Shown piece after piece: positions 14,216 through 25,253 of a DNA stretch of 64,000 bases. Under the pieces are notes generated by a model that did no database searches, was not told the DNA's origin, and was given only the letters and a program-made list of their open reading frames with translations. How positions within the stretch are numbered: the first letter of the stretch is position 1; every line of letters starts with the position of its first letter. The translations under genes were made by a program, and so were the position numbers. This DNA is from Oikopleura dioica (lineage: Eukaryota; Chordata; Appendicularia; Copelata; Oikopleuridae): the NCBI GenBank assembly GCA_907165135.1, contig OU015568.1, positions 10,486,501 through 10,550,500 on the forward strand, read 5' to 3'.

Positions 14216-14238
14216 AATAAAAGCAAACTGATATTCAG
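14216..14238 (+). promoter_or_regulatory. Poly(A) signal of LYST and trans-splice acceptor of ATG10
   Basis: AATAAA at 14216-14221 is followed 17 nt later by GATATTCAG, immediately before the ATG at 14239. A poly(A) signal this close to the next acceptor is the typical internal boundary of an SL-trans-spliced operon. Confidence 0.7.
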
Positions 14239-14726
14239 ATGTTGTCTCGTCTTGAATTTGAGCAAAATATTAAGCAATTATGCAACGAAACACCTTTTTG
14301 GACAAGCGATAGCAAGACGCTAAAATTTGAGCAGGAAATCAAGTAACGCATTTATTAATATTTTATGAGAAAGCCTTTGATTTAAGCTTTGAAGAAGAAG
14401 AGCATATCTTATTCATTTTGATCGAGTTTTCTGAAAGCTACGCAGTTCCTACTCTTGCCTTCTCATTGTCAACTCTTGAAGGTGCCCGAGTTGCTCCTGA
14501 GAAATGCTGGGAAAAGATTTTTGACGATAAAAGCTCGTTCGTTGGGAATATTTCTGTAGAAGATTGCAAATACCAAGCAAAGCCTCTTCGTATTTATAAA
14601 CTTCACCCTTGCGCTACTCCGAAAGTGATGGAAGGACTTACAAACGCTGAGAATCTGACGAAATCTATTGTGAATATTTTAACGACTCCTTTCCACTCAT
14701 ACCACAATCAAATTGTTCTTTCCTAA
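14239..14726 (+). CDS. ATG10: ATG10, E2-like conjugating enzyme for ATG12
   Basis: Two exons, 14239-14342 and 14387-14726, joined over a 44-nt intron; the product is about 147 residues. The core SYAVPTLAFSLSTLEGARV ... CWEKIF matches the beta-strand and 'dG..L...D.W' region of ATG10. IYKLHPCATPKVM carries the family's HPC motif, whose cysteine forms the thioester with ATG12. The enzyme passes ATG12 to ATG5 during autophagosome formation. It is shorter than human ATG10 (220 residues) but ends past the catalytic region, in a stretch equivalent to the SWLSxxGP segment that is here poorly conserved. It lies 174 nt after the LYST stop and 34 nt before the ENGase start. Confidence 0.82.
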
Positions 14727-14760
14727 ATCGTCACTTTTTTATAAATTTAGAGCAAATAAA
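14727..14760 (+). promoter_or_regulatory. Very short intercistronic region with trans-splice acceptor
   Basis: Only 24 nt separate the ATG10 stop (14726) from the acceptor ATAAATTTAG ending at 14750. The ENGase ATG follows 10 nt later. There is no room for an independent promoter, so ENGase must be read from an upstream one. Confidence 0.7.
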
Positions 14761-16343
14761 ATGTCTAAAAATGATTGGCATTTCTCTGAAAAGGGATCAA
14801 TTTGCAGACCCATAAAATCACTAGAAGAGCTTTTATTCTGGGATGAAGATCAAATTTTGTCAGAGGAAGCAACAACTGATATTATTCCTATTACCCCTGC
14901 ACCAGATGGTCTTGTCCGAAAAGTTAAAAGAGGAGTCAAGAATAAGCTGATTCTTTGCCACGATATGAAAGTAAATTTTTGCGTATATTTGATTCAATCA
15001 CTTTATAAAGGGTGGATACAACGATGACATTTACCCGAATGGTGATGATGGACTTAAAATTCCGAGTGAGATTTGGGAGCAGACAAGCATGTTCATCTAC
15101 TTTTCGCATAATTTTATAACCGTTCCAAGTATGGCCATGAAAATATTCTCCAAAAAATGAACTTCTAGCTACTTCTTGGATTGAAAAATCTCACCAGAAT
15201 GGCGCTCTTTGTCTTGGAACCTTCATAACAGAATGGGATGAGGGCAAATTCCGATGTTGTGCTGTGCTAAGAAATTTTGAGCTCGCAGTCAATCAAATGC
15301 TCAAATTGCAGCGAGTTTACGGCTTCGATGGCTGGCTGATAAATATTGAAAACGAAGTTCCTGAGCAACTCCTTCCAAATTTAGTTGAGTTTCTGAGATT
15401 ACTAAAGGAGCGATCACTCGTTATTTGGTACGACGCTGTTACATCGGAAGGCAAGCTTCAGTGGCAAGACCATTTGAACGACAAAAATGAAATATTCTTC
15501 GAGTACAGCGACGGTCTATTTACTAATTATACGTGGACGGAGGAAAAAATAAAGGCCGGAGAGGAGTTCTGTGATCGAAAGAGCATCCCTAAGGAGAAGG
15601 TCTACCACGGTGTTGATGTTTTTGGAAGGAACACTTATGGAGGTGGAGAACAGAACCTAGGGTCGGCACCGACCCGACCAAAAACCCGACCTGGTCGGAA
15701 ATGGTCGGGTTTTTATGGGCACCAACCAGCCCGACCTCATATTTTGTACCTCGATTTTGGATGGTCGGCTTTTGGTCGGTTTTGGTCGGTTTTTTTGTGT
15801 CTTTTGGTCGGGTTGGTCGGTTTTTGGTCGGTTTTAACCTACGCATTTGAGCGATTTTTTATTTCTCTCCGGCGACAAGAAAAAATCGACGGCGAGTCCG
15901 GGCTAAAGCTCTTAAAAATTTAACTTTTCATGGCGAATCGACTGCCACAGTAAAATGCTTCGATCCGAGGCCCTCGAGGGCTGTGTGCGATAGAAGAATG
16001 TTGACAAATGTTAATTTTGCTCATTAAAAAAACCGACCAAAAAAAACGACCAAAAAAGCCGACCCGACCGACCAAAACGACCACGGATTTGGCCTCTTTT
16101 CACGGGGACCGACCAAACCGACCCCGAAAAATGGTGGTCGGTGCCGACCCTAGAACAGAACACACATCTTTCAGTAGCAAAAGCAAAGGAGCATGGATTC
16201 AATTCTGGTAAAAAATTATATCTTTCTTTCATTAAGGTATTTCAATAGCTATGTTCGCTCCTGGATGGCTCGTGGAGAAAAATATCTCCGAAGAGGAGCA
16301 AAGTTCTTTTTGGGACAATATCAAAAGTGCAATAAGAAACTAA
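14761..16343 (+). pseudogene. ENGASE: Cytosolic endo-beta-N-acetylglucosaminidase (GH85), coding exon interrupted by a TIR element
   Basis: ENGase cleaves the chitobiose core of free N-glycans in the cytosol. Visible GH85 signatures include LILCHDMK|GGY, FIYFSHNFITVP, LCLGTFITEWDEG, the catalytic FDGWLINIEN (Asn and Glu of the substrate-assisted mechanism), VIWYDAV, DGLFTNYTW and VYHGVDVFGR. Introns at about 14971-15012, 15130-15168 and 16207-16236 are GT-AG. The exon is then broken at 15657-16153 by a TIR element. Dropping the element and one target copy rejoins GGGEQN to THLSVAKAKEHGFNSG and on to IAMFAPGW in frame. With the element in place the frame is lost. The reading frame ends at 16343, well short of the human C-terminal beta domains. 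It is functional only if the element is spliced out or absent from other alleles. Confidence 0.85.
15657..16153. mobile_element. 497-bp hAT-like MITE inserted in the ENGase exon
   Basis: The ends are CTAGGGTCGGCACCGACC and its reverse complement. Both sides are flanked by the 8-bp direct repeat AACAGAAC (15649-15656 and 16154-16161). The body is dominated by GGTCGG on the left and CCGACC on the right, so the arms extend inward as degenerate repeats of the TIR. It has no transposase. The 8-bp duplication fits hAT-type transposition. The net insert of 505 nt is not a multiple of three. Confidence 0.88.
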
Positions 16344-16512
16344 TTCTTGACTGTGTAGAAATGTCTTCAATCAAATCATGCATGCAATACTCGTAATAAA
16401 TAATGTTCAGAAAGAAAACTAAGAAATAATTTTTGATTCGGTTGTATTTGAAATATTGAACTTTGTGGAATGTAAATAAAATGTACAAATAGAATAAGAA
16501 GCAAGTCAATTT

Positions 16513-17001
16513 TTAAAGCCGTCGGTTTGATCGAGGTCGAGAAATAGTGATGAAACTCGTTGATCGTTTTCTAGCACCCCGACGGCAGAGAACTTTGCCT
16601 CGTCGATTAACGGAGAGGGTGCAGTCGGTGGACTTGTTGGTGAAAGACTGGAATTTCTTGTGAGTAGATTTGTTCTCCATCCGCCAAAGAGAACCTTCAG
16701 TGGCAAGGAAGGAAGATGAGATTTTTCCTCGGCTGGAGACAGTCAGGAACTCGCCGGTTTCTTTCGACTGGATGAGCATGAGCTGCTGTGCGATCTGGAT
16801 GAAGGTAAGAAGATTTTCTTTGCTTCGGACTCGTTTGACTCCTCTTGGCTTGTCGGAGACTTTGAGGCCGTATCCGGAGTAGTTGTAGAGATATCCTTCG
16901 TTTGCGTGCGACTCGTAGATAATGTCCTGGTCGATGATAGGAAGGTGAGTGTCGATTGAGACGGTAGCGGGTTCGACAATTCGCTGGATAAGAGCTGGCA
17001 T
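16513..17001 (-). CDS. Divergent fibroblast growth factor (beta-trefoil)
   Basis: A single exon of 162 residues. The FGF core is recognisable: YLYNYSGYGLKVS corresponds to the first strands, LLTFIQIAQQLMLIQSKETG to the 'ilefisIAvglvsIrgvdsG' segment, FLTVSSRGKISSS to 'yLamnekGelygs', and CTLSVNRRGKVLCRRGARKR with FITISRP to the receptor- and heparin-binding end of the trefoil. The C-terminus is strongly basic. There is no clear signal peptide, which suggests an FGF11-14-like or FGF9/16/20-like member; the subfamily cannot be assigned by eye. It is convergent with ENGase and lies on its own transcript as far as can be seen. Confidence 0.72.
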   Translation of the reverse strand: MPALIQRIVEPATVSIDTHLPIIDQDIIYESHANEGYLYNYSGYGLKVSDKPRGVKRVRSKENLLTFIQIAQQLMLIQSKETGEFLTVSSRGKISSSFLATEGSLWRMENKSTHKKFQSFTNKSTDCTLSVNRRGKVLCRRGARKRSTSFITISRPRSNRRL

Positions 17002-17477
17002 TTTTTGTTTGTTGGTTTTTGCTTGTTTGATATGACTTTTTGATTCCTATATGTCACTTTTATATCTGCAAAAAATAGCGCCATCTTTCTCCGCATATGG
17101 CAATTAGGCAATGGTAATTGGTCGCTACAGCTGGCGCTAGAAAGTGCCGACGCCGCTTCCGATACTGATCTATGCTTGATATTGAAACAGATTTAGATGG
17201 CGCGGCCATATGGCGTTTTTACGATTGATCTCTCTGCGGCGATGCTTTGATACTGCCCTACCAGGCCATGTTTTGCTTGTCCTGGAACTTATGAGGACAG
17301 ATTTATTGAATCACTTTTGATAATAATTTCGTACACTTTTACTGCATGCATAGAATATTTCAACCGAATGGAGCATAATTCAACAAACACTCATTCTTTA
17401 TTTAAAAAGTATCTGTGGTGTTTATTATCAATTAATTGTTTTAAAGACATATCGGACGGGATTTCACAACATTTTTT

Positions 17478-18159
17478 TCATGAAAATTTGGAGATTCCTT
17501 GTTTGAATTCTTTCGCATAATCAGGTGCAGTAAATTGAGGATTAAATTTTGGAGTTTCAACGGTAGTTTCTCTCTTTCTCTGAGGAATCGCAGCGGTAAC
17601 GAAATGATCTCGGATAGAATTGCTCATGTTTTGCGGATGATGGGGCGAATCTTCATTTTGTTGAAGTCTCCTAAATCTAATAAGCGCCTTTATTTCATTT
17701 TAAAAGTTACCTCATTTCACGATCAACAAGGTGGCTATGGAAATCTTGCGCACGGTTGCCGAACTCAATGAAAATCGGCATCGTTGAATTCATCACTTGG
17801 TTCATCTCTCTTTCCATTTGTCCGAACATCCTGTCGAAGTCGTCTTCAGCTCGGTCGAGCATTCCCATAAGCGAACGACCCCCAAGAATTAAATCATTCA
17901 TCGGAGGCCTTTGAACTCCCTGATTTGGGTTTTCTGGATCGAGAGTGTATGTTTTTCGGGTTTCAGTAACTTTTCCGTTTTCGTTCGTCCAAGTAGATTC
18001 TGTTACAGTCATTCCGTTTTGCTCATAAGTCTTGCTTTCCGAAAATGACGAGAAATTCTGATCGGGTCCACCGCTGGAGTCCCTGTTTGAGCTGGGATCC
18101 CAAGAAGTTGTATTGTCATTTGAATTTCTATTCAAGAATAAATTTCGTATCGCATCCAT
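17478..18159 (-). CDS. HAX1-like protein
   Basis: Two exons (17711-18159 and 17478-17670) with a 40-nt intron; 213 residues. The N-terminus MDAIRNLFLN, the acidic DRAEDDFDRMFGQM region and the repeated hydrophilic strand motif MTVTESTWTNENGKVTETRK resemble HAX1 ('[22 protein letters not shown]'). In the family HAX1 is a mitochondrial anti-apoptotic cofactor of HtrA2/CLPB. The similarity is weak and short, so a myeloid-leukaemia-factor-like protein is the main alternative. The ATG sits one base after GGGATTTCAG, and only 47 nt separate it from the mL64 stop, so it is almost certainly downstream in the same operon. Confidence 0.5.
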
Positions 18160-18206
18160 TCTGAAATCCCAGAGTTTATTATAAAAAAATTTAAAGGGAA
18201 GATTTA
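18160..18206 (-). promoter_or_regulatory. 47-nt intercistronic region with trans-splice acceptor (mL64 to HAX1-like)
   Basis: On the minus strand the mL64 stop is followed by an AT-rich stretch and GGGATTTCAG, directly before the next ATG. The spacing is too small for a separate promoter. Confidence 0.75.
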
Positions 18207-18982
18207 TCAGTCATCAACAGTAGCTTGTCCGCGCTTTTTAAGAGCAGCTTTTCGTTTCTTCTGATTCTTCTGCTCAAGCTGCATTTTTGAAACGTACTGC
18301 TTATACTCCATCGAGCGTGGGTCCAATTTCTTACCGACCAAATCAATAATTGCTTCCTAGAAAAAGAGTTAAGTTGAATGAGTTCAAAGATATCCCACCT
18401 CGTTCGTAAGGGACTGCACTACATAGTCAGTTTTCGACTTCTTCTTCTCCAATATCAATTTCTGGCGAATTCCGGGCGTCCGATCTTTAACAGGCGTCTT
18501 CCCTTTGTAGATATTCATCCATTTCGGCATTTGCGACATCGCTGCAGCAATTTGTCGTTGCCTAAAGAAAAGTTACAATTAAGATCTTGCATAAGAAGTT
18601 ACCTCAGCGCTTCATCCTGTTCTTTTTGACTTTCAATTCTCTGCAGTTCCTTCTTCATCGTTTCAAGCTCGGGCCACCATCTCTTCTCGGCCTCCAATTC
18701 CTCAGCATACTCCGCTTCAGAAGGAAACAGATCTCTAACCGAGACCTGACTTTTCAAACTGCCGAATCTGGCCCAGCTGCGTCGCCTCTCATCAGCAATG
18801 ACTCTGGCGCGCATATAATCTGCATGCTCTCCGTAGCCTCCGGTTTCCTCCTTCGGTGTTCTGTGATCAGGAGAGTACGGAAGAGAGACATTTCGCACAT
18901 AACGACCAACAGGGGCCCCTTCTCCAGGCTTTCCGGGGTAAAATGGAGGAGGAAGACGTCTTATATGCTGGGTGAAACGCAT
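18207..18982 (-). CDS. GADD45GIP1: Mitochondrial large ribosomal subunit protein mL64 (CRIF1/GADD45GIP1)
   Basis: Three exons (18603-18982, 18399-18561, 18207-18356); 230 residues. Recognisable blocks are ARFGSLKSQVSVRDLFPSE, ELEAEKRWWPELETMKKEL, QIAAAMSQMPKWM and KKLDPRSMEYKQY, in the order found in mL64. A basic N-terminus suits a mitochondrial targeting peptide. The protein sits near the polypeptide exit of the mitoribosome and helps insert OXPHOS subunits. The trans-splice acceptor CTATTCAG lies about 21 nt upstream of the ATG. The FoxI poly(A) signal is only about 70 nt before that, which suggests mL64 is the middle gene of a FoxI-mL64-HAX1-like operon. Confidence 0.88.
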
Positions 18983-19253
18983 CAACCGATTTTCGATTTG
19001 CTGAATAGCTTTTTCCTATTTTATCTTTTGAAACCATGGAAGAGACCATTGCACATGAATACAAAGTTTATTTCAAATTTGGAACTTCTTCAACAGTGGT
19101 GAATTCTATCTGAGTAAAATCACGGCTTCTGTACAGAATGAATCAATTCTTAAATTAGCATTTTGGCAGTCACAGTTTACAGTCAATTTTGTAGAATTGC
19201 ACCAGGTTTGACAACCGTCCACAGGGACAAGATAACATAAATAGAGGCGTTGA

Positions 19254-22200
19254 TCAGAGTTTGTACTCTGCAGCACCTTCCTGAGCCTTGTGGATCATGT
19301 TATTTACGCTGAAGTTGTAGGTGAAAGCGCCGCCGTTGTAATCGGGGTTGTAGGAGATCGTGGATGTGGGCACAGGGGGCTAATAATAGAGCTGTTATGG
19401 TAACTAGAATTTTAGCGCTTCAATTCTGCTACCTGGTCGGATACTGGCGGAGGAGCAGGTGTAGCTTGGTCGCCCCAGCTTATTCCCAGCTGACTCTGAA
19501 GAAAAAGTTTAGGATACGGATATTTATAGACTTCTAATTTTGGCTTAGTTAACAAGTTTTTCTATCGTTACCTGATCCGGAACTGGCGGAGGTCGGGCAT
19601 CGATCTCAGTCTTGAGAGACATGTTCAGCTCGGTCTTCACGGCGGCGGCAATGCTTCCCTGCGGCGGAAGTGGAGACTGAGCCGGCAGTGGCGGCGCAAG
19701 AGTTTGTTCTTGAATTACAGAAGTGTGCGCCGGAGTCAAATGTGTTGTCGACGGGACATCTGATGACGTGGAAGCGATTGCTTGATGTTGCTGTGTAGCT
19801 GCTTCTGCCACGCTTGATGGTGGTTGATGCGAGGCAGGCTGCTCTGTTGATCCTTCTACAGCTCCAGTTGGACTTGTCTAAAAATATTTTTTGATAGATT
19901 CATAAAGATCGATTTCGTGACTTACCGCAACATTTCCAGGAGGATGGGGGACGTGTGGGAGGTTGTAATCTGGAGGTCGATCATAGTCGAGCTTTCCATT
20001 CGCATCTCTGCGCTTGCGTTTTCGTCTGAAATGATCTTTGAATTCTTGTTATCGTAAAGGTTATTCAACTGAAATTTGATGCTAAACTCGCCTTTTTGCG
20101 CTTGCTCAAGAATCTAGAGGCCGAAGATGAAAACCTTGTTTTGTCAATGAAAAGTACACAGACTGATAGTGTGATCACAAATGGAAAAGCCCCGGGGCGC
20201 TTATCGCCGATCTCGACGGGATATCGGAGGAACTCGTGTAGACTGTTTCCAAAACGAAGGACACAGAAAAATCAAGATGAGCTTATCGCCTCATGCACAA
20301 AGAGGGTACACCGGAGGTAGCGCTTTTCGCGATAATGGAAAACGATCAGAGCATAGGTTGGGCGTGGGGCCTGCCAACCGGGTGCGGCGAAATCGGACAA
20401 AATCAACTTCCATTAAGGTTGGGTACATTTCATTCCAAAAACCCCCATCAGAGCTTCTCTGTTTTGAGAATATGAGTATAATTGGCATGTGATAATGTAC
20501 AATCCATTTTAATTCAATCTTCGTTTGATTTAATCATAACAAAATATATCAATCAATTTCGAATTGTGAAAATAATGGACATATATTGATATTACAAACG
20601 AACGAAAAGGTAAGACTATTTAATTCTTTGCGTAACATAACAATCGAACTTTTCCAATTTTCCAAACTGAACGTATTTTTAACGCTTCAGGCTTTCTGCA
20701 TGAGCGTTAGAAGATTAAGGGTGGTGGAAACATCCTCTAACTTGACTAAGACAGCATCAAAGACCTTAAGAAGGAATGGGGCGGATTTTTGGCAGGGTGT
20801 CCCGGCGCCAGTCCGACTGAGACTGAACGTAAAGTTGTAATCGGATGAAGTTAGACCGGTTGTTTGGTCCGCGCGAGTTCGAATCGGGTTAGTCTCCGTG
20901 GCGTTTACCCCAAAACACGGAAATCGTCAATCCCGATGGATGCTCGAATTTCGTATTTACGTTAAATTCGCGAGTGTCCCTCTCCACCGTCAAGAAAACG
21001 CTCGGCGCTTATTTTGGGAAGAAAGCGTTTTTTCTTGGCCAGCCCGTGCGGGGGCAAAATAAATCCGCCGGAAAAGGCAGAGAGTAGGAAATTTATTTAA
21101 TTAACCGAAATTAAGGACTGCGAAATTATCAATAATTAATTTTTGCTTACCGGAAGTTTCCATTGTCGAACATTTTTTCGCAGTTTGGATCTAAGGTCCA
21201 GTAGTTACCCTTGCCCGGATCATCTTCATCTCTCGGAACCTGATGAAGTGTTACGAGTTTGATAAAAATTTCAAATTGACGGACCTTTTTGAAACAGTCA
21301 TTGAGGGACAGATTGTGGCGAATGGAATTTTGCCATCCAGCTCTTGACTTTTTGTAGAACGGAAAGTTCTCCGCCACGTACTGGTAAATCTAAATAATTA
21401 TGTAAATTTTAAAAGCGCCAAATGCGAAAAGAAAGTACCTGCGAGAGCGTCAGCTTTTTGTCTGGCGCATTTTGGATCGCCATTGCTGAATAATTACGTA
21501 AACGGAAGAATGTACAAATTTTAGATTAACTCGGATCTTGTTCATTTGTTCAATCTTGAGAATAAATTGAAATCATAGAAGATTATTGAGTTGTTAGAAA
21601 TATTAAGAGAAACGATAGCTATCTTTATAAAAATAACTTAAAAGAATCATTCGATATTGATACTTAAGTTTTATCAATAATCTTATGTTACAATTTTTGA
21701 TCAAGAAATGCTTACCTATCAAAGCAGAATAAGAGTAAGGCGGTCTGACAAGTTTGAAAAGCTCCGCCTGATTTGGGATCGTCCATAAACTGCTCAGATC
21801 GCCGCCAAAGCCAGGACCATACTGGCTTGCTGCTTGCATATAAGAAGCAGCATAAGGATTCGAACCTAGACAGCAAGCGTTAGCAAGGGCAATGCGTGGT
21901 GATAATAAGCAAGGCGCCCGATATAGACTCTATTTGATTTATTTTATCAACCATGTGTAAGTTTATTTAGGGTGTGAACTTTTGACGTGAAGAGTTTTGT
22001 TATGCCGTCGAATATTACTCTGAGTGGCGAGTGTCCGGGGTATTTACTGCAAACCACACGGAGTATTTGGCACCAAACGCATTCCAGATTTGGAGAACAA
22101 GTGCCTCTCCAAATCTCAAAAGCCAACGCGCTTAATTAGGGAAACCCTTATTTTATATGCAAAATTACTAGAAAACCGGAAACCATGAGTCAAAGTAATT

Positions 22201-22537
22201 GATAAAGTATCTCCAAAGATTGAGAAAATTTCATAGGTTCAAAATAAATCTACTACTAGTTTTTTCGTTGACACTCTTAGTAAGACAGTAACTATTTTTA
22301 AAACGTTTTTCGAGAGATTGAGGAGTTTTTCCTTTGATTAAGTTTTATGAAAATTATAATGGGTAAATATAAGTGAAAGCAAGTTTTACCTAAAGAGGCG
22401 GCTGCTGCAGGGTTCGAAGCTGCTGCATTAAGCCATAGGTAGGGATTGGTGTTGTTGTAGTCCAGCCCCGGATAGTGACTGGCCGGTGTGCCTGACCTTC
22501 CATCCTGAGCCGTCTGGCCGTATATTCCGCTGAACAT
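19254..22537 (-). CDS. FOXI: FoxI forkhead transcription factor
   Basis: Nine exons (22390-22537, 21716-21865, 21439-21485, 21285-21390, 21151-21239, 19926-20025, 19572-19877, 19433-19495, 19254-19380). The forkhead domain starts at [12 protein letters not shown] and continues through [69 protein letters not shown] and [14 protein letters not shown]. The N-terminal NPYLWLN and the C-terminal FSVNNMI motif are FoxI hallmarks and exclude FoxA or FoxC. FoxI factors specify ionocytes, otic and pharyngeal ectoderm and gill-type tissue in chordates. The forkhead domain is split by four introns. Two long introns (21866-22389 and 20026-21150) stand out in this compact locus and probably hold enhancers. 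Confidence 0.93.
20026..21150 (-). other. Long FoxI intron, candidate regulatory region
   Basis: 1.1 kb, about 25 times the usual intron length here. It has a moderately GC-rich part (about 20760-21080), including a B-box-like GAGTTCGAATCGG near 20876. No supported coding exon or foldback element was found. Confidence 0.4.
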
Positions 22538-23588
22538 TGTGCCAAAGTCGCCCAGGAACTCTTTCGTGGCGTTCGTGTGTCGTTAACTGACTCTCTGTTT
22601 GATACAAAACTAGTTTTTACTCATTTACTCTATCGATAGTGGCCGATTTTGGAAATAGCAAATCGAAAAACACACATAATCCGATAGAGCACCAACAGCA
22701 CCACCATTAGCGCCGCCACTGCGCCACCAGCGGCGCCAGTTTTACCCAAAACAAACCAATCAACCGGCTGGTAGCGAAAAATATGCTTAATGAGTCTACT
22801 TTTATATATTATGATACGCTTCTCTTGAATCAAAACATCATAGGATGTCAACCTTCTTATATTTTTCTCAGTAGTCCTTTCTCAAATACAAATTATTTCC
22901 ATAAACTTGTAATAATGTTAATAAGTCCTAAATCAAAAATAAAATAAAGAAAGATTTAAGATTCCAAAAGAGAAAACAAAACTTGGCACTTTCAAACAAC
23001 GTTCAAAGGCTTTTCCATTCAATATAATCATAATCGGAATTCAAAAAAGATAAACTATGCTTTTGATATACTTTTAATGTTCACATCGTTTATGGACAAG
23101 TAAACCTTCGATAACGCATATTTTTGTGGCTATATTTTCTCATAATAAACGTCTAAGCGATTTCATTAACGTGAGGTTGTTTTGGCGTTTGTTTGTTTCG
23201 TGTGTTCGATACCGGTCGTTGTCGGATTTGGGGGTTCTCGTAAAACCATTTTGGCCAAATCAAGAGCGCATTTTCACCCGACACAGATATTGTTATTTGT
23301 CAGAAAACGAAAAAGTGAATTTTGGGAACACCGCCGTTACGTTTTTTCTACAACACCACCAACTGAGCTGCTTATTTTGGAGAAAGGGTCCATTACCGAG
23401 ACCAAAACAGCCGCCGACACCCCAGCGAAGGGTTAGAATATAATCAGAAAAATAGATTTCCGTGATGATGGAATAACATCTGCTGAGTGCTTTATTTGAT
23501 TGCCAAATTAAGCATTATGTAAAGTGTTATTGAAAGTCAGAAATGATCTTTATTGAAATAAATAGCTTAGAACAAACAAAAGGTAAAA
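22538..23588. other. FoxI upstream / SCOT downstream spacer
   Basis: Mostly AT-rich and without a supportable gene. A short GCC/GGC-rich patch (about 22685-22740) sits 150-200 bp upstream of the FoxI start and could be promoter-proximal sequence. Confidence 0.35.
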
Positions 23589-25253
23589 TTAGATCTGCTG
23601 CATGTTGATCAAATCGGGAGAAACAATGATATCGCAGCCAGTTGCAGCCTTGACTTCGTCAACAGTGAACTCAGGCCAGATTTCAGTCATGACAAGGCCT
23701 TCTTCTCGGACTTCGAGAACAGCCATTTCGGTAATGATTTTGTCAACACACTTGACGCCGGTCAAGGGGAGGCTGCAGTCGTCGAGGATTTTGTGCTTGC
23801 CACCACGTGCCTGGTGCTCCATAGTGATCACAACCTACAAAAATTACTCTCTTGTGAACATTTTTTGGCCTTACTCTTGATCCAGGAGCACCGACGAGAT
23901 CCATAGCTCCTCCCATTCCCTTGACCATCTTGCCGGGGATCATGTAATTTGCCAAATCGCCAGTCTTTGAGACCTGCATGGCGCCAAGCATCGTAAGCTG
24001 AACATGTCCGCCTCTGATCATGGCGAAGGATTCAGTGGAGGAAAAGTAGGATGAGCCAGGAATAATAGTAACGGTTTCTTTTCCAGCATTGATCAAGTCT
24101 GCATCGACCTCTTCTTCGGTCGGGAAGGGGCCGAGACCAAGTACGCCATTTTCGGATTGAAGAGTAACATTAACTCCGTCAGGGATAAAATTGGAAGCAA
24201 GCATGGGCATGCCAATGCCCAAGTTAGCGTACATGCCGTCTTCGAACTCGAGAGCAGCGCGGCGGATAATTCGCTCGCGCATAAGGGCAGCAGGGGATTT
24301 CTTAGCGGGCTCAGCTGATTCTGGTTGTCGGATGGTCTTTCGCTCGATTCGCTTTTCAAACTTTTCACCAACGACGACACGCTGGACGTAAATGCCAGGC
24401 ACGTGAACTTCATCGGCTATATTCGACGATTAGTTATCTTCTTATAAAAACTGGCTTTACCTGGGATTTCATCGACAATCTCTTCAACTTCAGCAATGGT
24501 CATTTTGCTAGCTTTGCACATTGGCTCGTTGAAATTTCGGGCAGTTTTTCGGAAAAGCAAGTTTCCAGCTTTATCGGCTTTCCATGCCTTGACAAGGGCG
24601 AAGTCACCAGTGATCGATTCTTCCATGATGTATTCGGTTCCGTTGAAGACTTTGGATTCGCGAGCTTCGGAGGCGATGTTGATGCTTCCGTCGGGGTTGT
24701 ACTTGAAAAAGTGTACGATCATTAATATAATGATGTGCGGTTTGCTTACCTTGATTGGAGCACCACCATGATGAATGAGAGTACCGACACCAGTTGGAGT
24801 GTAAAAAGCAGGGACACCGGCGCCACCAGCACGGATTTTTTCAGCCAGTGTTCCTTGTGGAGTCAGCTCAACTTCCAATTCACCGGTGAGGAATTGCCGT
24901 TCGAATTCTTTGTTCTCTCCGACGTAAGAAGCAATCATTCGCTTCACCATTTTCTTCTGAAGCAAGAGTCCTAAACCGAAATCGTCAACGCCAGCGTTGT
25001 TCGAAACAGCGGTCAGGTCCTGAAAATTTATTTTCATTACAAATTAATAAAGAATATCTTTACCTTTGGTCCGTGATGAAGCAATCCTTGAATCAAGTTC
25101 TCAGGAATACCACAGAGACCAAATCCACCAACAAGAATTTTCGCTCCATCGGGAACATCGGCAACGGCTTTGTTGGCATCGCTTCCAAAAAAAGGCAGCG
25201 TTCCGCAGCTGATTGGAAACGACCCGATTCAAGGTATTTCTCGATCTCAGCAT
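23589..25253 (-). CDS. OXCT1: Succinyl-CoA:3-ketoacid CoA transferase (SCOT), mitochondrial
   Basis: Five exons (25064-25253, 24750-25019, 24461-24701, 23875-24416, 23589-23834); about 495 residues. It activates acetoacetate with succinyl-CoA in ketone-body use. Both halves of the enzyme are present: [56 protein letters not shown], then [16 protein letters not shown] and [12 protein letters not shown] with the active-site Glu. The N-terminus [18 protein letters not shown] is a good mitochondrial presequence, behind the acceptor TTTTTTAG. It is one base out of frame with the rest: a run of seven A (+ strand 25187-25193) should be six to give [16 protein letters not shown]. The upstream alternative frame has a stop and no ATG. 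Confidence 0.92.

Noticed and set aside
20181-20492. 103-codon plus-strand ORF in the FoxI intron
   Set aside because: No recognisable domain, no splice context and three overlapping frames all open; treated as chance within a long intron.
19254-22537. Identification as FoxA
   Set aside because: NPYLWLN before, and FSVNN after, the forkhead domain are FoxI features; FoxA conserved C-terminal boxes are absent.
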